NCBI RefSeq assembly: GCF_000196615.1
Contig: NC_014306.1
Span: forward strand, 2,852,001-2,916,000
Direction: 5' to 3'
Source of the DNA: Erwinia billingiae Eb661
GTDB taxonomy: Bacteria > Pseudomonadota > Gammaproteobacteria > Enterobacterales > Enterobacteriaceae
DNA: 64,000 nt
A program made the translations under genes and the position numbers. Under the pieces are notes generated by a model, which ran no database searches, was not told the origin of the DNA, and saw nothing but the letters and a program-made list of their open reading frames with translations. This document shows positions 57,134 to 64,000 of this stretch, piece after piece; the stretch's first letter is position 1; each line of letters opens with the position of its first letter.

Positions 57134-57913
57134 TCAGAACATGACCTGCCCACCGGTCACATTGATGGACTGCCCGGTGCAGTAAGCTGCCTTGTCGCTT
57201 GCGTAAAACAGCAGCACGTTAAGGACGTCTTCATAGTCACATCCCCTTTTCAACGGCACTTTATCGATGTAATGCTGTTCAACCCGATCAGCACTGATGC
57301 CCAGTTTTTCAGCATACTGTGGCAGCAGCGACTGAAACATCGGTGACTTGAGCAGATTGCCCAGCATCAGTGAGTGCACGGTGATGCCGTATTCTGCTAA
57401 ATCGAGAGCAAGTGATTGCGTCAGTCCCACGCCGCCAAATTTTGCCGCGCTGTATCCTGAGTTATGTTTACTGCCGACCTTACCGGATTTAGAGTTGATC
57501 TGAATGATCCGTCCTCTGATGCCATCACGGATCATGAGTTTTGAAAATTCACGGGCACAAAGAAAATATCCCACCAGATTGACCTGCAGTGAGAGGTCAA
57601 AATCGCTGAGCCCAAACTCAGTAATAGGGGCCGCTTTAGCAATTCCCGCACTGTAAAGCAGCAGGTCGGCACGGCCAAAGCGGTTATCTACCTGGCCTGC
57701 CAGTGCGATAACACTTTCTTCATTGGTAGCATCCACCTGTAATGCCAGCGCAGATCCCTCGCCGTATCGTTCATTAATCCCTGCCGCGACCGTCTTCGCA
57801 TTGTTCTCATTTAGGTCGGCAACCGCCACTTTATAACCGGCCTCTGCCAGTCCCTCGCACAGGTAAGCACCCAGCGTCTGGCCACCACCGATGACTACAG
57901 CAACCTGATTCAT
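57134..57913 (-). CDS. srlD: Sorbitol-6-phosphate 2-dehydrogenase SrlD
   Basis: A 259-residue classical SDR, the E. coli SrlD length, oxidising sorbitol-6-phosphate to fructose-6-phosphate with NAD. Seen are VVIGGGQTLGAYLCEGLAEA, LLYSAGIAKAAPIT, the catalytic Ser/Tyr/Lys region INSKSGKVGSKHNSGYSAAKFG, and C-terminal AYCTGQSINVTGGQVMF. Located between srlB and srlM as in E. coli. Confidence 0.97.
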   Translation of the reverse strand: MNQVAVVIGGGQTLGAYLCEGLAEAGYKVAVADLNENNAKTVAAGINERYGEGSALALQVDATNEESVIALAGQVDNRFGRADLLLYSAGIAKAAPITEFGLSDFDLSLQVNLVGYFLCAREFSKLMIRDGIRGRIIQINSKSGKVGSKHNSGYSAAKFGGVGLTQSLALDLAEYGITVHSLMLGNLLKSPMFQSLLPQYAEKLGISADRVEQHYIDKVPLKRGCDYEDVLNVLLFYASDKAAYCTGQSINVTGGQVMF

Positions 57914-57929
57914 AGTATTCTCCTGATTA

Positions 57930-58295
57930 TTAACTCAACATGCGGAATTTCTGGCCCGGCTCTATTGACGTTGGCGCGCTGCCAGCGACATGAACGGTGC
58001 CGGGAAAGTCGGGATTTACTGCCCCATCAAACCGAATGGTGACGTGGCCCAGATCGCGTAGATTCTCGCGGGCAACGTTGCCGACGGCTGTAACCGGGTA
58101 TTCGCGTTCACCAATAGTCAGTAAGGAGCCGGCTGCAAAAGCCCCACCGTTATTGACGTCTGTCCGATGAATAAAACAGTACTCAGCAACGTCCTGTGGA
58201 GCGCCTTCACCAAACGTGATGATGAAGTTGTCCTCCAGTGCTTCATTGGCGCAAAGTCCGACAGCAATAAAGGTGGATTCATAGACGGTTTTCAT
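57930..58295 (-). CDS. srlB: PTS glucitol/sorbitol-specific EIIA component SrlB
   Basis: A 121-residue cytosolic EIIA domain (E. coli 123) that passes phosphate from HPr to SrlE. ESTFIAVGLCANEALEDNFI leads to the phosphorylated His in YCFIHRTD; the C-terminus is VHVAGSAPTSIEPGQKFRML. Start at the ATG at 58295 with AGGAG at seven bases; the frame upstream to 58610 overlaps srlE and is spurious. Confidence 0.96.
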   Translation of the reverse strand: MKTVYESTFIAVGLCANEALEDNFIITFGEGAPQDVAEYCFIHRTDVNNGGAFAAGSLLTIGEREYPVTAVGNVARENLRDLGHVTIRFDGAVNPDFPGTVHVAGSAPTSIEPGQKFRMLS

Positions 58296-58309
58296 AAGAA
58301 CTCCTGCAT

Positions 58310-59314
58310 TTACTGATAGATAAAGCCGGATACAGCCCAGGCAAGAAGAACCGCGGGTGCCCCCGTCAAAAAGCGCCCAACCAGCACGGAAGGCACGCCC
58401 ACCCGGACGGTGTCCTGACGCGCATCGGCCAGTGACAGGCCGACCGGTATGAAGTCGCATGCCGCCTGAGAATTGATGGCAAACAGTGCCGGCAACGCCA
58501 GATGAGGTGGAATGGTGCCCTGACCTATCTGTACGCCAACCAGGACGCCGATAACCTGAGCAATTACCGCGCCCGGACCGAGAAAGGGTGAAAGCAGAGG
58601 AAACGAACAAATCAGTGCCAGAGTCACCAGCCCTACGGGACTGTTAGCCAGTGGCGTCAGACCATGTGCGATGAAGTCACCCAGGCCGGATGCCATAATG
58701 ATCCCGATCAGCGCGGAGACAAATGCCATAAAGGGCAGGATGGTCTTGAGGACGGTATCAATGGTTTCACGGCCGGCCTGAAAGAAAACGGCGACCACGG
58801 AACCCATCCCCATACCTACTTTTGCCAGCAGTCCGTCGCTCTGCTCAGTAATCTTTTTACTGGAATCATATTGCCGCGGGCCGCCGTTGCTTTCTGAGCC
58901 TGCAGCAGGTTGCGGTTCAGATGAAACGGGCTCGGCTTCTCCCTCATGTTGAACCGGTTGAATATCGTCCGGACGTACACCCGATACGTAAATGTCTTCG
59001 GTGATGTACTGAGCCAGAGGCCCGGACTTGCCAGTGGCATGGATGTTAACCGTTGGTATGCGACGCTTGGGGTACAGTCCGCATCGCAGCGTTCCGCCAC
59101 AGTCGATAACGGCAATACCGATTTCTTCAGCTGGCGGTTCACCCTCTTTAAAACCATCTACCGATTCCCATCCGGTGAGTGCCTCAAGTCTGGTGACAAT
59201 GGCCGGTCGGGTGCCTGCAGTGATATAAACGATTTTTTTACCGGGACTAACAGTCAGAGTGAGTGGGCCGCCCCAGCCACTTTCACCTTTTTTGATAACA
59301 ATTGAGTCAGCCAT
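58310..59314 (-). CDS. srlE: PTS glucitol/sorbitol-specific EIIBC component SrlE
   Basis: A 334-residue membrane protein (E. coli 319). The N-terminal IIB domain has [20 protein letters not shown] and the phosphocysteine region [17 protein letters not shown]; the C-terminal IIC part includes [35 protein letters not shown] and [20 protein letters not shown]. The extra residues lie in the linker (about 125-145, rich in Ser, Pro and Glu). It works with SrlA and SrlB to import and phosphorylate sorbitol. Confidence 0.97.
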   Translation of the reverse strand: MADSIVIKKGESGWGGPLTLTVSPGKKIVYITAGTRPAIVTRLEALTGWESVDGFKEGEPPAEEIGIAVIDCGGTLRCGLYPKRRIPTVNIHATGKSGPLAQYITEDIYVSGVRPDDIQPVQHEGEAEPVSSEPQPAAGSESNGGPRQYDSSKKITEQSDGLLAKVGMGMGSVVAVFFQAGRETIDTVLKTILPFMAFVSALIGIIMASGLGDFIAHGLTPLANSPVGLVTLALICSFPLLSPFLGPGAVIAQVIGVLVGVQIGQGTIPPHLALPALFAINSQAACDFIPVGLSLADARQDTVRVGVPSVLVGRFLTGAPAVLLAWAVSGFIYQ

Positions 59315-59328
59315 CGTATGCTCCGCGC

Positions 59329-59877
59329 TTATAAGCGAACCTGACGTTCAAGTTGAATACGCATCTTTTTTTCAAAAATGGTGGTTGTGAGATCGGTAAT
59401 CCAGCCACGAAAGAAATTCATGATCATTCCCACAAGCAGGTAGCTCACCGCGAGCGGCCCCAGCGGCAGACCCAGCGTGGTTAACCCATTGGCTATTCCC
59501 AGATAGACGAACAGTTCGCCCGGATTGATGTGAGGAAAGAGACCATTCATCGAATGGCAGCTGTAAGAAGCCGCGGCGTAATAGCTGGGTTTATATTTCT
59601 CCGGCATAAATTTGCCGAGACTCAGTGTCATGGGATTGCAGAAAACAAACGTGCCAACCACGGGTAGAAACAAGTAACGCGAGACCGGATTACCCGCACA
59701 GCGTTGTGCGAGCGCTTCAATACGGCGCTGGCCAACAAAGACAATCAGCGCATTCATGACCACAAGAAGACTGATAAGAAGAGGAAGAATGCCGGTAACC
59801 ATTCCGACAAAAACCTCCCCTCCCTTTTGAAAGAGGCCGATAAACCACTCAGCCCCGTGTGTGATGTTTTCAATCAT
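59329..59877 (-). CDS. srlA: PTS glucitol/sorbitol-specific EIIC component SrlA
   Basis: A 182-residue integral membrane EIIC2 subunit (E. coli 187), nearly identical over [39 protein letters not shown] and [19 protein letters not shown]. The ATG at 59877 has AAGGGG six bases upstream and fits the family better than the ATG at 59892. First gene of the operon; the 120 bases upstream contain SrlR-type units and a partial CRP site. Confidence 0.97.
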   Translation of the reverse strand: MIENITHGAEWFIGLFQKGGEVFVGMVTGILPLLISLLVVMNALIVFVGQRRIEALAQRCAGNPVSRYLFLPVVGTFVFCNPMTLSLGKFMPEKYKPSYYAAASYSCHSMNGLFPHINPGELFVYLGIANGLTTLGLPLGPLAVSYLLVGMIMNFFRGWITDLTTTIFEKKMRIQLERQVRL

Positions 59878-59964
59878 TTCAAACCCCTTCATGTAGAGAA
59901 CAGATTCATTTCTTATTCAGTGCAATTACAAGGTAGATCGAAAACCATCCAATAAAACACGAAT

Positions 59965-60028
59965 AGATCACAAAACGATTAAAAAACCTTTCATAATGAA
60001 ATATACAATGAAAGATAAAAACTTTCAT
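59965..60028 (-). promoter_or_regulatory. srl operon control region: SrlR-type dyads and CRP half-site
   Basis: CTTTCAT-A-ATGAAAT (59988-60002) and ATGAAAG-N7-CTTTCAT (60008-60028) repeat the unit found before srlR. TGTGATCT on the minus strand (59965-59972) is half a CRP site. The region 59878-60193 otherwise holds no gene. Confidence 0.65.
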
Positions 60029-60193
60029 TTGGCTTTTTTTTTAATTACCGGCTAAAAGTGGCATTAAAAGGTTCTTCCCGTGATACCCGATTGATGAGGC
60101 GCTAACGCTGAGCGAGACGATTTTAATTCCTGCAGGCCGGGACTAAGCCAGTCTTCTGGAAACCTTCTTGATCGTTCCAGACATTCAAATATA

Positions 60194-60209
60194 CTGTACG
60201 TATACCCAG
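60194..60209 (+). promoter_or_regulatory. LexA box of umuC
   Basis: CTGTACGTATACCCAG, framed by TA and TA to give symmetric TACTG...CAGTA, fits CTG-N10-CAG. It lies 21 bases before the leader ORF and 56 before umuC, showing umuC is an independent SOS unit here. Confidence 0.88.
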
Positions 60210-60229
60210 TACATTTGGAGGCCCACTTT

Positions 60230-60280
60230 ATGTCGCTCATCCCTCACCCATCAGGCAAATCGCTATGTTTGCCCTGGTAG
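60230..60280 (+). CDS. Short leader ORF overlapping the umuC start
   Basis: ATG at 60230 with GGAGG nine bases upstream encodes 16 residues (MSLIPHPSGKSLCLPW) and stops at TAG 60278-60280, beyond the umuC ATG at 60265 in another frame. umuC itself has no strong ribosome site, so ribosomes finishing this leader could re-initiate at umuC. Coding is inferred from the site and overlap, not from homology. Most of it lies in the 35-base repeat shared with 53121-53155. Confidence 0.5.
   Translation: MSLIPHPSGKSLCLPW
60236..60270 (+). repeat. Direct repeat at the umuC start (copy 2)
   Basis: 31 of 35 bases match 53121-53155 in the same orientation. The two copies bracket the quinone oxidoreductase, HxlR and srl genes. 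Confidence 0.75.
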
Positions 60281-61524
60281 ACGTCAACAGCTTTTATGCC
60301 TCCTGTGAGACGGTGTTCCGCCCTGACCTCGCAGGCCGCCCGGTGATAGTTCTTTCCAATAACGATGGCTGCGTGATTGCGCGTAACGCCGAGGCCAAGC
60401 GGCTGCAGATCAAGATGGGTGCGCCCTACTTTAAGATGCGCGACGAAATTCAGCGGCATAACGTGGCGGTGTTCTCGTCAAACTATGCGCTGTATGCCGA
60501 CATGTCGCAGCGGGTGATGAGCACGCTGGAAGAGCTGGCGCCGGCAATTGAAATTTACTCGATTGATGAGGCGTTTCTCGATGTCAGCGGCATCAGCAAC
60601 TGTCTGCCGCTGGATACCTTTGGCCGCCAGGTGCGCGATAAAATCTGGCAGGATACTCACCTGAGAGTCGGCGTGGGGATTGCGCAGACCAAAACCCTCG
60701 CCAAGCTGGCGAATTTTGCCGCCAAAAAATGGACCCAAACCGGGCACGTTCTCGATCTCTCCTCGCCTGCCCGCCAGCGTAAGCTGATGGGACTGCTGCC
60801 GGTAGAAGAAGTCTGGGGCGTAGGCCGACGCCTGTCGAAAAAGCTGGAAGGATTGGGGATTGAAACCGCGCTGCAGCTGGCCGATACGCCGGTGGCGTTG
60901 ATCCGCAAGCATTTTGGCGTAGTGCTGGAGCGCACGGTGCGGGAGTTACGCGGGGAAGCCTGCCTGGAGCTGGAAGAGGTGCCGACCAAGCAGCATATCC
61001 TCTGCTCACGCTCGTTCGGCCACCGCATTACCGAGTATCAGGAGATGCATGAAGCCATCTGTAGCTATGCTGTCCGGGGCGCGGAAAAACTGCGCCACGA
61101 GCGCCAGTACTGCCGCGAAATCGGCACCTTTATCCGTACCAGCCCGCACGATCCCAAACATCCTTATTACACCAATGCCGCCAGCGTTAAGCTGCTGACG
61201 CCGACCCAGGATAGCCGCGATATTATTAACGCCGCCATTCAGTGTCTGGACAAAATCTGGCGGCCGGGCCATCGCTATATGAAAGGCGGCATCATGCTCG
61301 GCGACTTCTTCAATCAGGGCGTGGCACAACTGAATCTGTTTGATGATTTTCAGCCCAAAGCCAACAGCGAGGCGTTAATGGCCGTGCTGGATACGCTGAA
61401 TAAACAGAGCGGCAGCCGCGTCTGGTTCGCCGGTCAGGGGATCCAGCGCGACTGGTCGATGAAGCGTGAGATGCTGTCGCCCAGCTACACCACCCGCTTC
61501 CGGGATCTGCCGGTTATCCGCTGA
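60265..61524 (+). CDS. umuC: DNA polymerase V catalytic subunit UmuC
   Basis: A 419-residue Y-family translesion polymerase (E. coli UmuC 422). The metal-binding Asp6 is in MFALVDVNSFYASCETVFRP and the Asp-Glu pair in YSIDEAFLDVSG; the helix-hairpin region is VEEVWGVGRRLSKKLEGLGI, and the C-terminal finger and clamp region LGDFFNQGVAQLNLFDDFQP is kept. It needs UmuD', encoded far away at 12879. The immediate upstream sequence contains a LexA box and a leader ORF that overlaps its start. Confidence 0.97.
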   Translation: MFALVDVNSFYASCETVFRPDLAGRPVIVLSNNDGCVIARNAEAKRLQIKMGAPYFKMRDEIQRHNVAVFSSNYALYADMSQRVMSTLEELAPAIEIYSIDEAFLDVSGISNCLPLDTFGRQVRDKIWQDTHLRVGVGIAQTKTLAKLANFAAKKWTQTGHVLDLSSPARQRKLMGLLPVEEVWGVGRRLSKKLEGLGIETALQLADTPVALIRKHFGVVLERTVRELRGEACLELEEVPTKQHILCSRSFGHRITEYQEMHEAICSYAVRGAEKLRHERQYCREIGTFIRTSPHDPKHPYYTNAASVKLLTPTQDSRDIINAAIQCLDKIWRPGHRYMKGGIMLGDFFNQGVAQLNLFDDFQPKANSEALMAVLDTLNKQSGSRVWFAGQGIQRDWSMKREMLSPSYTTRFRDLPVIR

Positions 61525-61546
61525 GGGTCACTGAACGTGAGGTCGC

Positions 61547-61726
61547 TTGTCGCGGACGAATATCAGCCATCACTTCCATTTAAAGCGAAAATTTACCGCG
61601 GGTGAAGCGTTTAACGAATCTATTGATGATGTACATCGCGGTTATACCACTGACGAACCGGCCGAGGTGATCATTACTTATGCCGGCGTTGAAGGACAGG
61701 CGCTGTCAGAACCCTATACCTCTTAA
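61547..61726 (+). pseudogene. Orphan C-terminal gene fragment, unrecognised
   Basis: An open stretch of 59 codons after an in-frame TGA at 61538, ending in TAA. Its codon use is like coding DNA and the product includes HLKRKFTAGEAFNESIDDVH, RGYTTDEPAEVIITYAGVEG and QALSEPYTS. The only possible start is a TTG with no ribosome site, so it looks like the tail of a gene lost by deletion. I do not recognise the family. A hairpin follows at 61742-61764. Confidence 0.45.
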
Positions 61727-61741
61727 TCCAGGATTCATTCA

Positions 61742-61764
61742 CAGCATGCCCTCGTGGCATGCTG
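61742..61764. terminator. Strong hairpin after the orphan fragment
   Basis: CAGCATGCC-CTCGT-GGCATGCTG, a perfect nine-base stem 15 bases after the fragment stop. No T run, so a terminator role is likely but not proven. Confidence 0.5.
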
Positions 61765-61861
61765 CGCGGTACCGTGCCCAACTGGCCAGTACCTGCCAGC
61801 AATAACGTAGGGCACATAAGGACCATTTTTCTATAAAAAAAACGCTATCCTGCAGCATCTT

Positions 61862-61896
61862 GCCGGTGACTCACTCCGTTGTAGCCGGCTTTTTTT
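61862..61896 (+). terminator. Possible terminator before the membrane protein gene
   Basis: GCCGG and CCGGC pair across an 18-base loop and are followed by seven T on the plus strand. The loop is long for a terminator; no gene recognised upstream apart from the orphan fragment. Confidence 0.35.
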
Positions 61897-61938
61897 CGTA
61901 CTTAATGTCTACCGCTTGTAGGGCAATGGTTATAAAAA

Positions 61939-62562
61939 ATGCATTCTGATTTAATCTTTATACGCAACAAATTGGTTTTATTTTTCACCAGTGCACTGTT
62001 TCTTTGTCTGATGATGGGTCTGGTATTTATTGATGTTCACTGGATGCATGATGCTGTTCATGAGTCATCTTTAACAGAGATAACTCAGGAGCTGATGCTG
62101 CTGGTGATTGCACTCATGTATTTTTTTCGCGCAATGCGGCACTCCTCTGCGCGCCCGTCACTGATGCTGATTGGGGGATTTTTTTCCTGCATGTTAATCA
62201 GGGAAATGGACTTTTTATTTGATGAAATAAAACATGGGTGTTGGGTCTGGTTCGCCCTCGCCGTTACGGGAATTTGTCTAACTTTTGCCTTAAGATATCC
62301 AGAACGTACGCTCGCCGGTCTGGTGAGTTTCCTCCGTCATCCCTCATGGGGAATGATGAGCGCGGGCCTGCTCACTGTACTGGTATTCTCCCGGCTGTTC
62401 GGTATGCAGGACCTTTGGCGGACGCTCATGCCTGGAGGATATAGCCATACGGTCAAGAATATGGCGGAAGAGTGCTCTGAGCTGCTCGGCTACAGTTTGT
62501 GCCTTTTTGCCACCTGTCGTTATCTTCGCTCGGATTATGCCCTTAACCGTCATCATTCTTGA
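61939..62562 (+). CDS. Multi-pass membrane protein, function unknown
   Basis: 207 residues with about six hydrophobic segments (for example LVLFFTSALFLCLMMGLVFI, ELMLLVIALMYFFRAM, MSAGLLTVLVFSRLFGM). Conserved-looking polar patches are HESSLTEITQE, LIREMDFLFDEIKHG and NMAEECSELLGY; acidic residues next to membrane segments suggest a metal or proton site. No known family is recognised. It stands alone between the umuC region and the surface-protein gene. Confidence 0.75.
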   Translation: MHSDLIFIRNKLVLFFTSALFLCLMMGLVFIDVHWMHDAVHESSLTEITQELMLLVIALMYFFRAMRHSSARPSLMLIGGFFSCMLIREMDFLFDEIKHGCWVWFALAVTGICLTFALRYPERTLAGLVSFLRHPSWGMMSAGLLTVLVFSRLFGMQDLWRTLMPGGYSHTVKNMAEECSELLGYSLCLFATCRYLRSDYALNRHHS

Positions 62563-63113
62563 GCATCTGCGGATAATGAAGCACGCAAATATGATTTTTA
62601 TAACGGACTCACGTTATTTAATTTTGATGAACTTTTACTGATTTTCGTGGGCGCGGTGAATCTGAGTGGAACTCACCGATTGCCCTTTCAGATCCTGACT
62701 AAAAACTCACCTCCTTGCTCCTACCCCCTTAAATCTCTCCTTTAACAGCGATGCCCCATACGTAATAAAAGTATCGGAATCCTAAGAATCAACGAACAAA
62801 AACCCCCACCGAACCCAACCTCCGTCGCTCCCGGCCTTCAATCCAAAACCCACTCATCTTAAAAAATCAGCACAAAAACATAGTTATAATATTATAACCG
62901 GAACATAAATCTATTTATTTGGTTAATTGCGATATATGAATCCAGAGAAAAAATTCCCTGAGATAATGTCAATATGCAGGCAACTCACTCATTAACGTTC
63001 GAGCTACTGAAGTCTGAACTCTATCCCTCAGATAAATCTGTGAGTAAAGCCGATGCCGATTATCCATTAACGACATGCGGAAATTTCAATATTTACAGAA
63101 TTAGGAACTCAAA
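62563..63113. other. Long non-coding region upstream of the surface-protein gene
   Basis: 550 bases without a gene. It contains a hairpin GGTGA/TCACC near 62657-62680, a C-rich, strand-asymmetric stretch at about 62780-62870, a perfect palindrome GTTATAATATTATAAC at 62883-62898, and AT-rich DNA thereafter. It probably holds the promoter and a long leader of the downstream gene; H-NS-type silencing would be expected. Confidence 0.5.
62883..62898. promoter_or_regulatory. Perfect AT palindrome upstream of the surface-protein gene
   Basis: GTTATAATATTATAAC reads identically on both strands, 215 bases before the start codon; it contains TATAAT-like -10 sequences in both directions. Confidence 0.45.
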
Positions 63114-64000
63114 ATGAACGCACAGAACAATTCCCCTCACCATAAAAAAAGTTTAATTGCCCTGACCATACTGATGTCTCTGGGCGGGCAAACAGCTTCT
63201 GCCGCAGAAGAGGATCTTGTTAATCAAAAAACGCGGGTTATCGATACCTGCCCTTCATCGGAAGAGATGAAAAAACTGCCGAAGGCAGAATTAGAACGTT
63301 TGCCAGAATCATGTAATAGCAATCCGACAAATGCTGCATCCAATGAAATGCTGTATGGGGTGGCTGGTGTGGGTGCGGTTGCCTTAACGGGTTTAGTGGC
63401 TATGAACTCGGGTGGCAGTTCTTCGTCGACATCTGATGTCCCGGTGACGCCTGATGTACCGGTAACGCCTGATGCGCCGGTAACGCCTGATGCGCCGGTA
63501 ACGCCTGATGCCCCGGTAACGCCTGATGCGCCGGTAACGCCTGATGCGCCGGTCACACCTGAAGAAGTGATTATCGATCGACCTACACAGGTTGGCTCCG
63601 GAGAAACCGGTAATGTTATAGCCGGAGATGGCCAATTAATTGTTATTAACGGTGGTTCCGTTGTTTCAGGCGAGGACAGTACGGGAAGCCATATCGCTGG
63701 TGAAAATAACACCATTGATATTAACAACTCCACAAGCGTGGAGGCCGGTGGCAGCGGTACTGTGGTAGATGGTGATAACAATACCGTCAATATCAACGGG
63801 GACTCCCAGACCAGTGGAGAAAAAAGCATTGCCGTTGACGTTACAGGCAGTAATGCCCAGGTCACTCAAAATGGTGCTATGACGGTCACTGGCGGAGCCA
63901 CAGGTTTGCAGGTCACCGGCAATAATGCGGCAGTAACAAATACCGGCTCTCTATCTGTTCAGGATGAGACGTCGGTGGGGGTAAATATTGCCGGAGATAA
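63114..64000 (+). CDS. Large repetitive surface protein (autotransporter/adhesin-like), N-terminal part
   Basis: Open from ATG 63114 (AGGA seven bases upstream) to the window edge, 295 codons without a stop. Residues 1-31 are a signal peptide ([20 protein letters not shown] to SAA). Next come a short polar region with two Cys, a glycine-rich hydrophobic segment ([20 protein letters not shown]), seven Pro-Val-Thr-Pro-Asp units, then degenerate repeats of the type V-x-G-x-N-x-x-V-x-x-x-G ([40 protein letters not shown]) expected of a beta-helix passenger. It resembles BigA-like autotransporters; the barrel, if any, is outside the window. Confidence 0.85.
   Translation, partial: MNAQNNSPHHKKSLIALTILMSLGGQTASAAEEDLVNQKTRVIDTCPSSEEMKKLPKAELERLPESCNSNPTNAASNEMLYGVAGVGAVALTGLVAMNSGGSSSSTSDVPVTPDVPVTPDAPVTPDAPVTPDAPVTPDAPVTPDAPVTPEEVIIDRPTQVGSGETGNVIAGDGQLIVINGGSVVSGEDSTGSHIAGENNTIDINNSTSVEAGGSGTVVDGDNNTVNINGDSQTSGEKSIAVDVTGSNAQVTQNGAMTVTGGATGLQVTGNNAAVTNTGSLSVQDETSVGVNIAGD
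63436..63558 (+). repeat. Tandem 18-base repeat encoding Pro-Val-Thr-Pro-Asp-Ala
   Basis: Seven in-frame units of CCGGTAACGCCTGATGCG with minor changes. The DNA repeat is nearly identical between units, so copy number could vary by slippage in multiples of six residues without breaking the frame. It forms a stalk-like Pro/Thr/Asp linker. Confidence 0.85.

Noticed and set aside
57930..58610. 226-codon form of srlB
   Set aside because: The first 105 residues overlap srlE in another frame; the true start with a ribosome site is at 58295.
53121..60270. Integrative element bounded by attachment sites
   Set aside because: No integrase, transposase or tRNA is present between the 35-base repeats, so the repeats are reported only as a rearrangement footprint.
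63436..63558. Possible CRISPR array because of regular short repeats
   Set aside because: Units are contiguous with no spacers and encode an in-frame peptide repeat.
63224..63865. 213-codon minus-strand frame with Gly-Val-Thr-Gly-Ala-Ser repeats
   Set aside because: The repeat is simply the reverse reading of the Pro-Val-Thr-Pro-Asp-Ala units in the plus-strand surface protein, which has a signal peptide and ribosome site.

Overview
The window is chromosomal DNA from a motile member of the Enterobacterales. The evidence is the canonical block flhDC - motAB - cheAW - chemoreceptors with otsBA just upstream of flhDC (the E. coli layout without uspC), a complete-order srlAEBDMRQ sorbitol operon, and UmuD, UmuC, FlhC and CheA proteins close to E. 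coli in length and key residues. The accessory content suggests an Erwinia/Pantoea-like genome; that assignment is inference. I see no rRNA, tRNA, CRISPR array or intact insertion sequence.

Layout. 1-8.0 kb (minus strand): two chemoreceptors (the first cut by the window edge), cheW, cheA, motB, motA, flhC, flhD, with readable sigma-28 promoters, terminators and a CRP site upstream of flhD. 8.9-12.6 kb: otsA-otsB (trehalose) with a sigma-S type -10, then an HD-GYP c-di-GMP phosphodiesterase with its own sigma-28 promoter. 12.8-19.6 kb: SOS-regulated umuD, a 2-hydroxyacid dehydrogenase, two TetR regulators with visible dyad operators beside a hydrolase and an MFS exporter, and two aldo/keto reductases. 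19.7-34.6 kb: a redox region holding an exported hydrolase, an exported flavodoxin, an exported carboxymuconolactone-decarboxylase-like protein, a CusRS-type two-component system with matching palindromes, a Bcr/CflA pump, a periplasmic molybdenum hydroxylase (IorAB-like plus triheme cytochrome c) with XdhC- and MocA-type maturation proteins, an ATP/ADP-translocase-like MFS protein, an exported NmrA-like protein and a cupin. 34.7-41.2 kb: an AraC - AcrA - AcrB efflux operon, a LysR regulator and a second decarboxylase-like paralogue. 41.5-46.6 kb: a Ugp-like ABC importer operon ending in an ADPRM-like phosphoesterase, with a Pho-box-like array upstream. 46.7-53.0 kb: envelope proteins (DcrB-like, M48 metallopeptidase, YiiG-like lipoprotein, DUF2243, CtaG, DUF3147). 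53.3-59.9 kb: a quinone-oxidoreductase/HxlR pair and the sorbitol PTS operon, in which srlM carries a one-base frameshift. 60.2-62.6 kb: umuC with its own LexA box and an overlapping leader ORF, an orphan gene fragment and a membrane protein. 63.1 kb to the end: the N-terminus of a large repetitive surface protein.

How the parts connect. FlhDC switches on flagellar genes; sigma-28 promoters then drive motility and receptor genes and, apparently, the HD-GYP enzyme, so c-di-GMP breakdown would accompany motility. UmuD and UmuC must meet to make Pol V although their genes lie 47 kb apart, each under its own LexA box. The 19.7-34 kb region is unusual because several normally cytosolic redox or hydrolase families carry export signals, and part of it appears to be controlled by the CusRS-like system through CTGACA-N4-TGTCAG palindromes.
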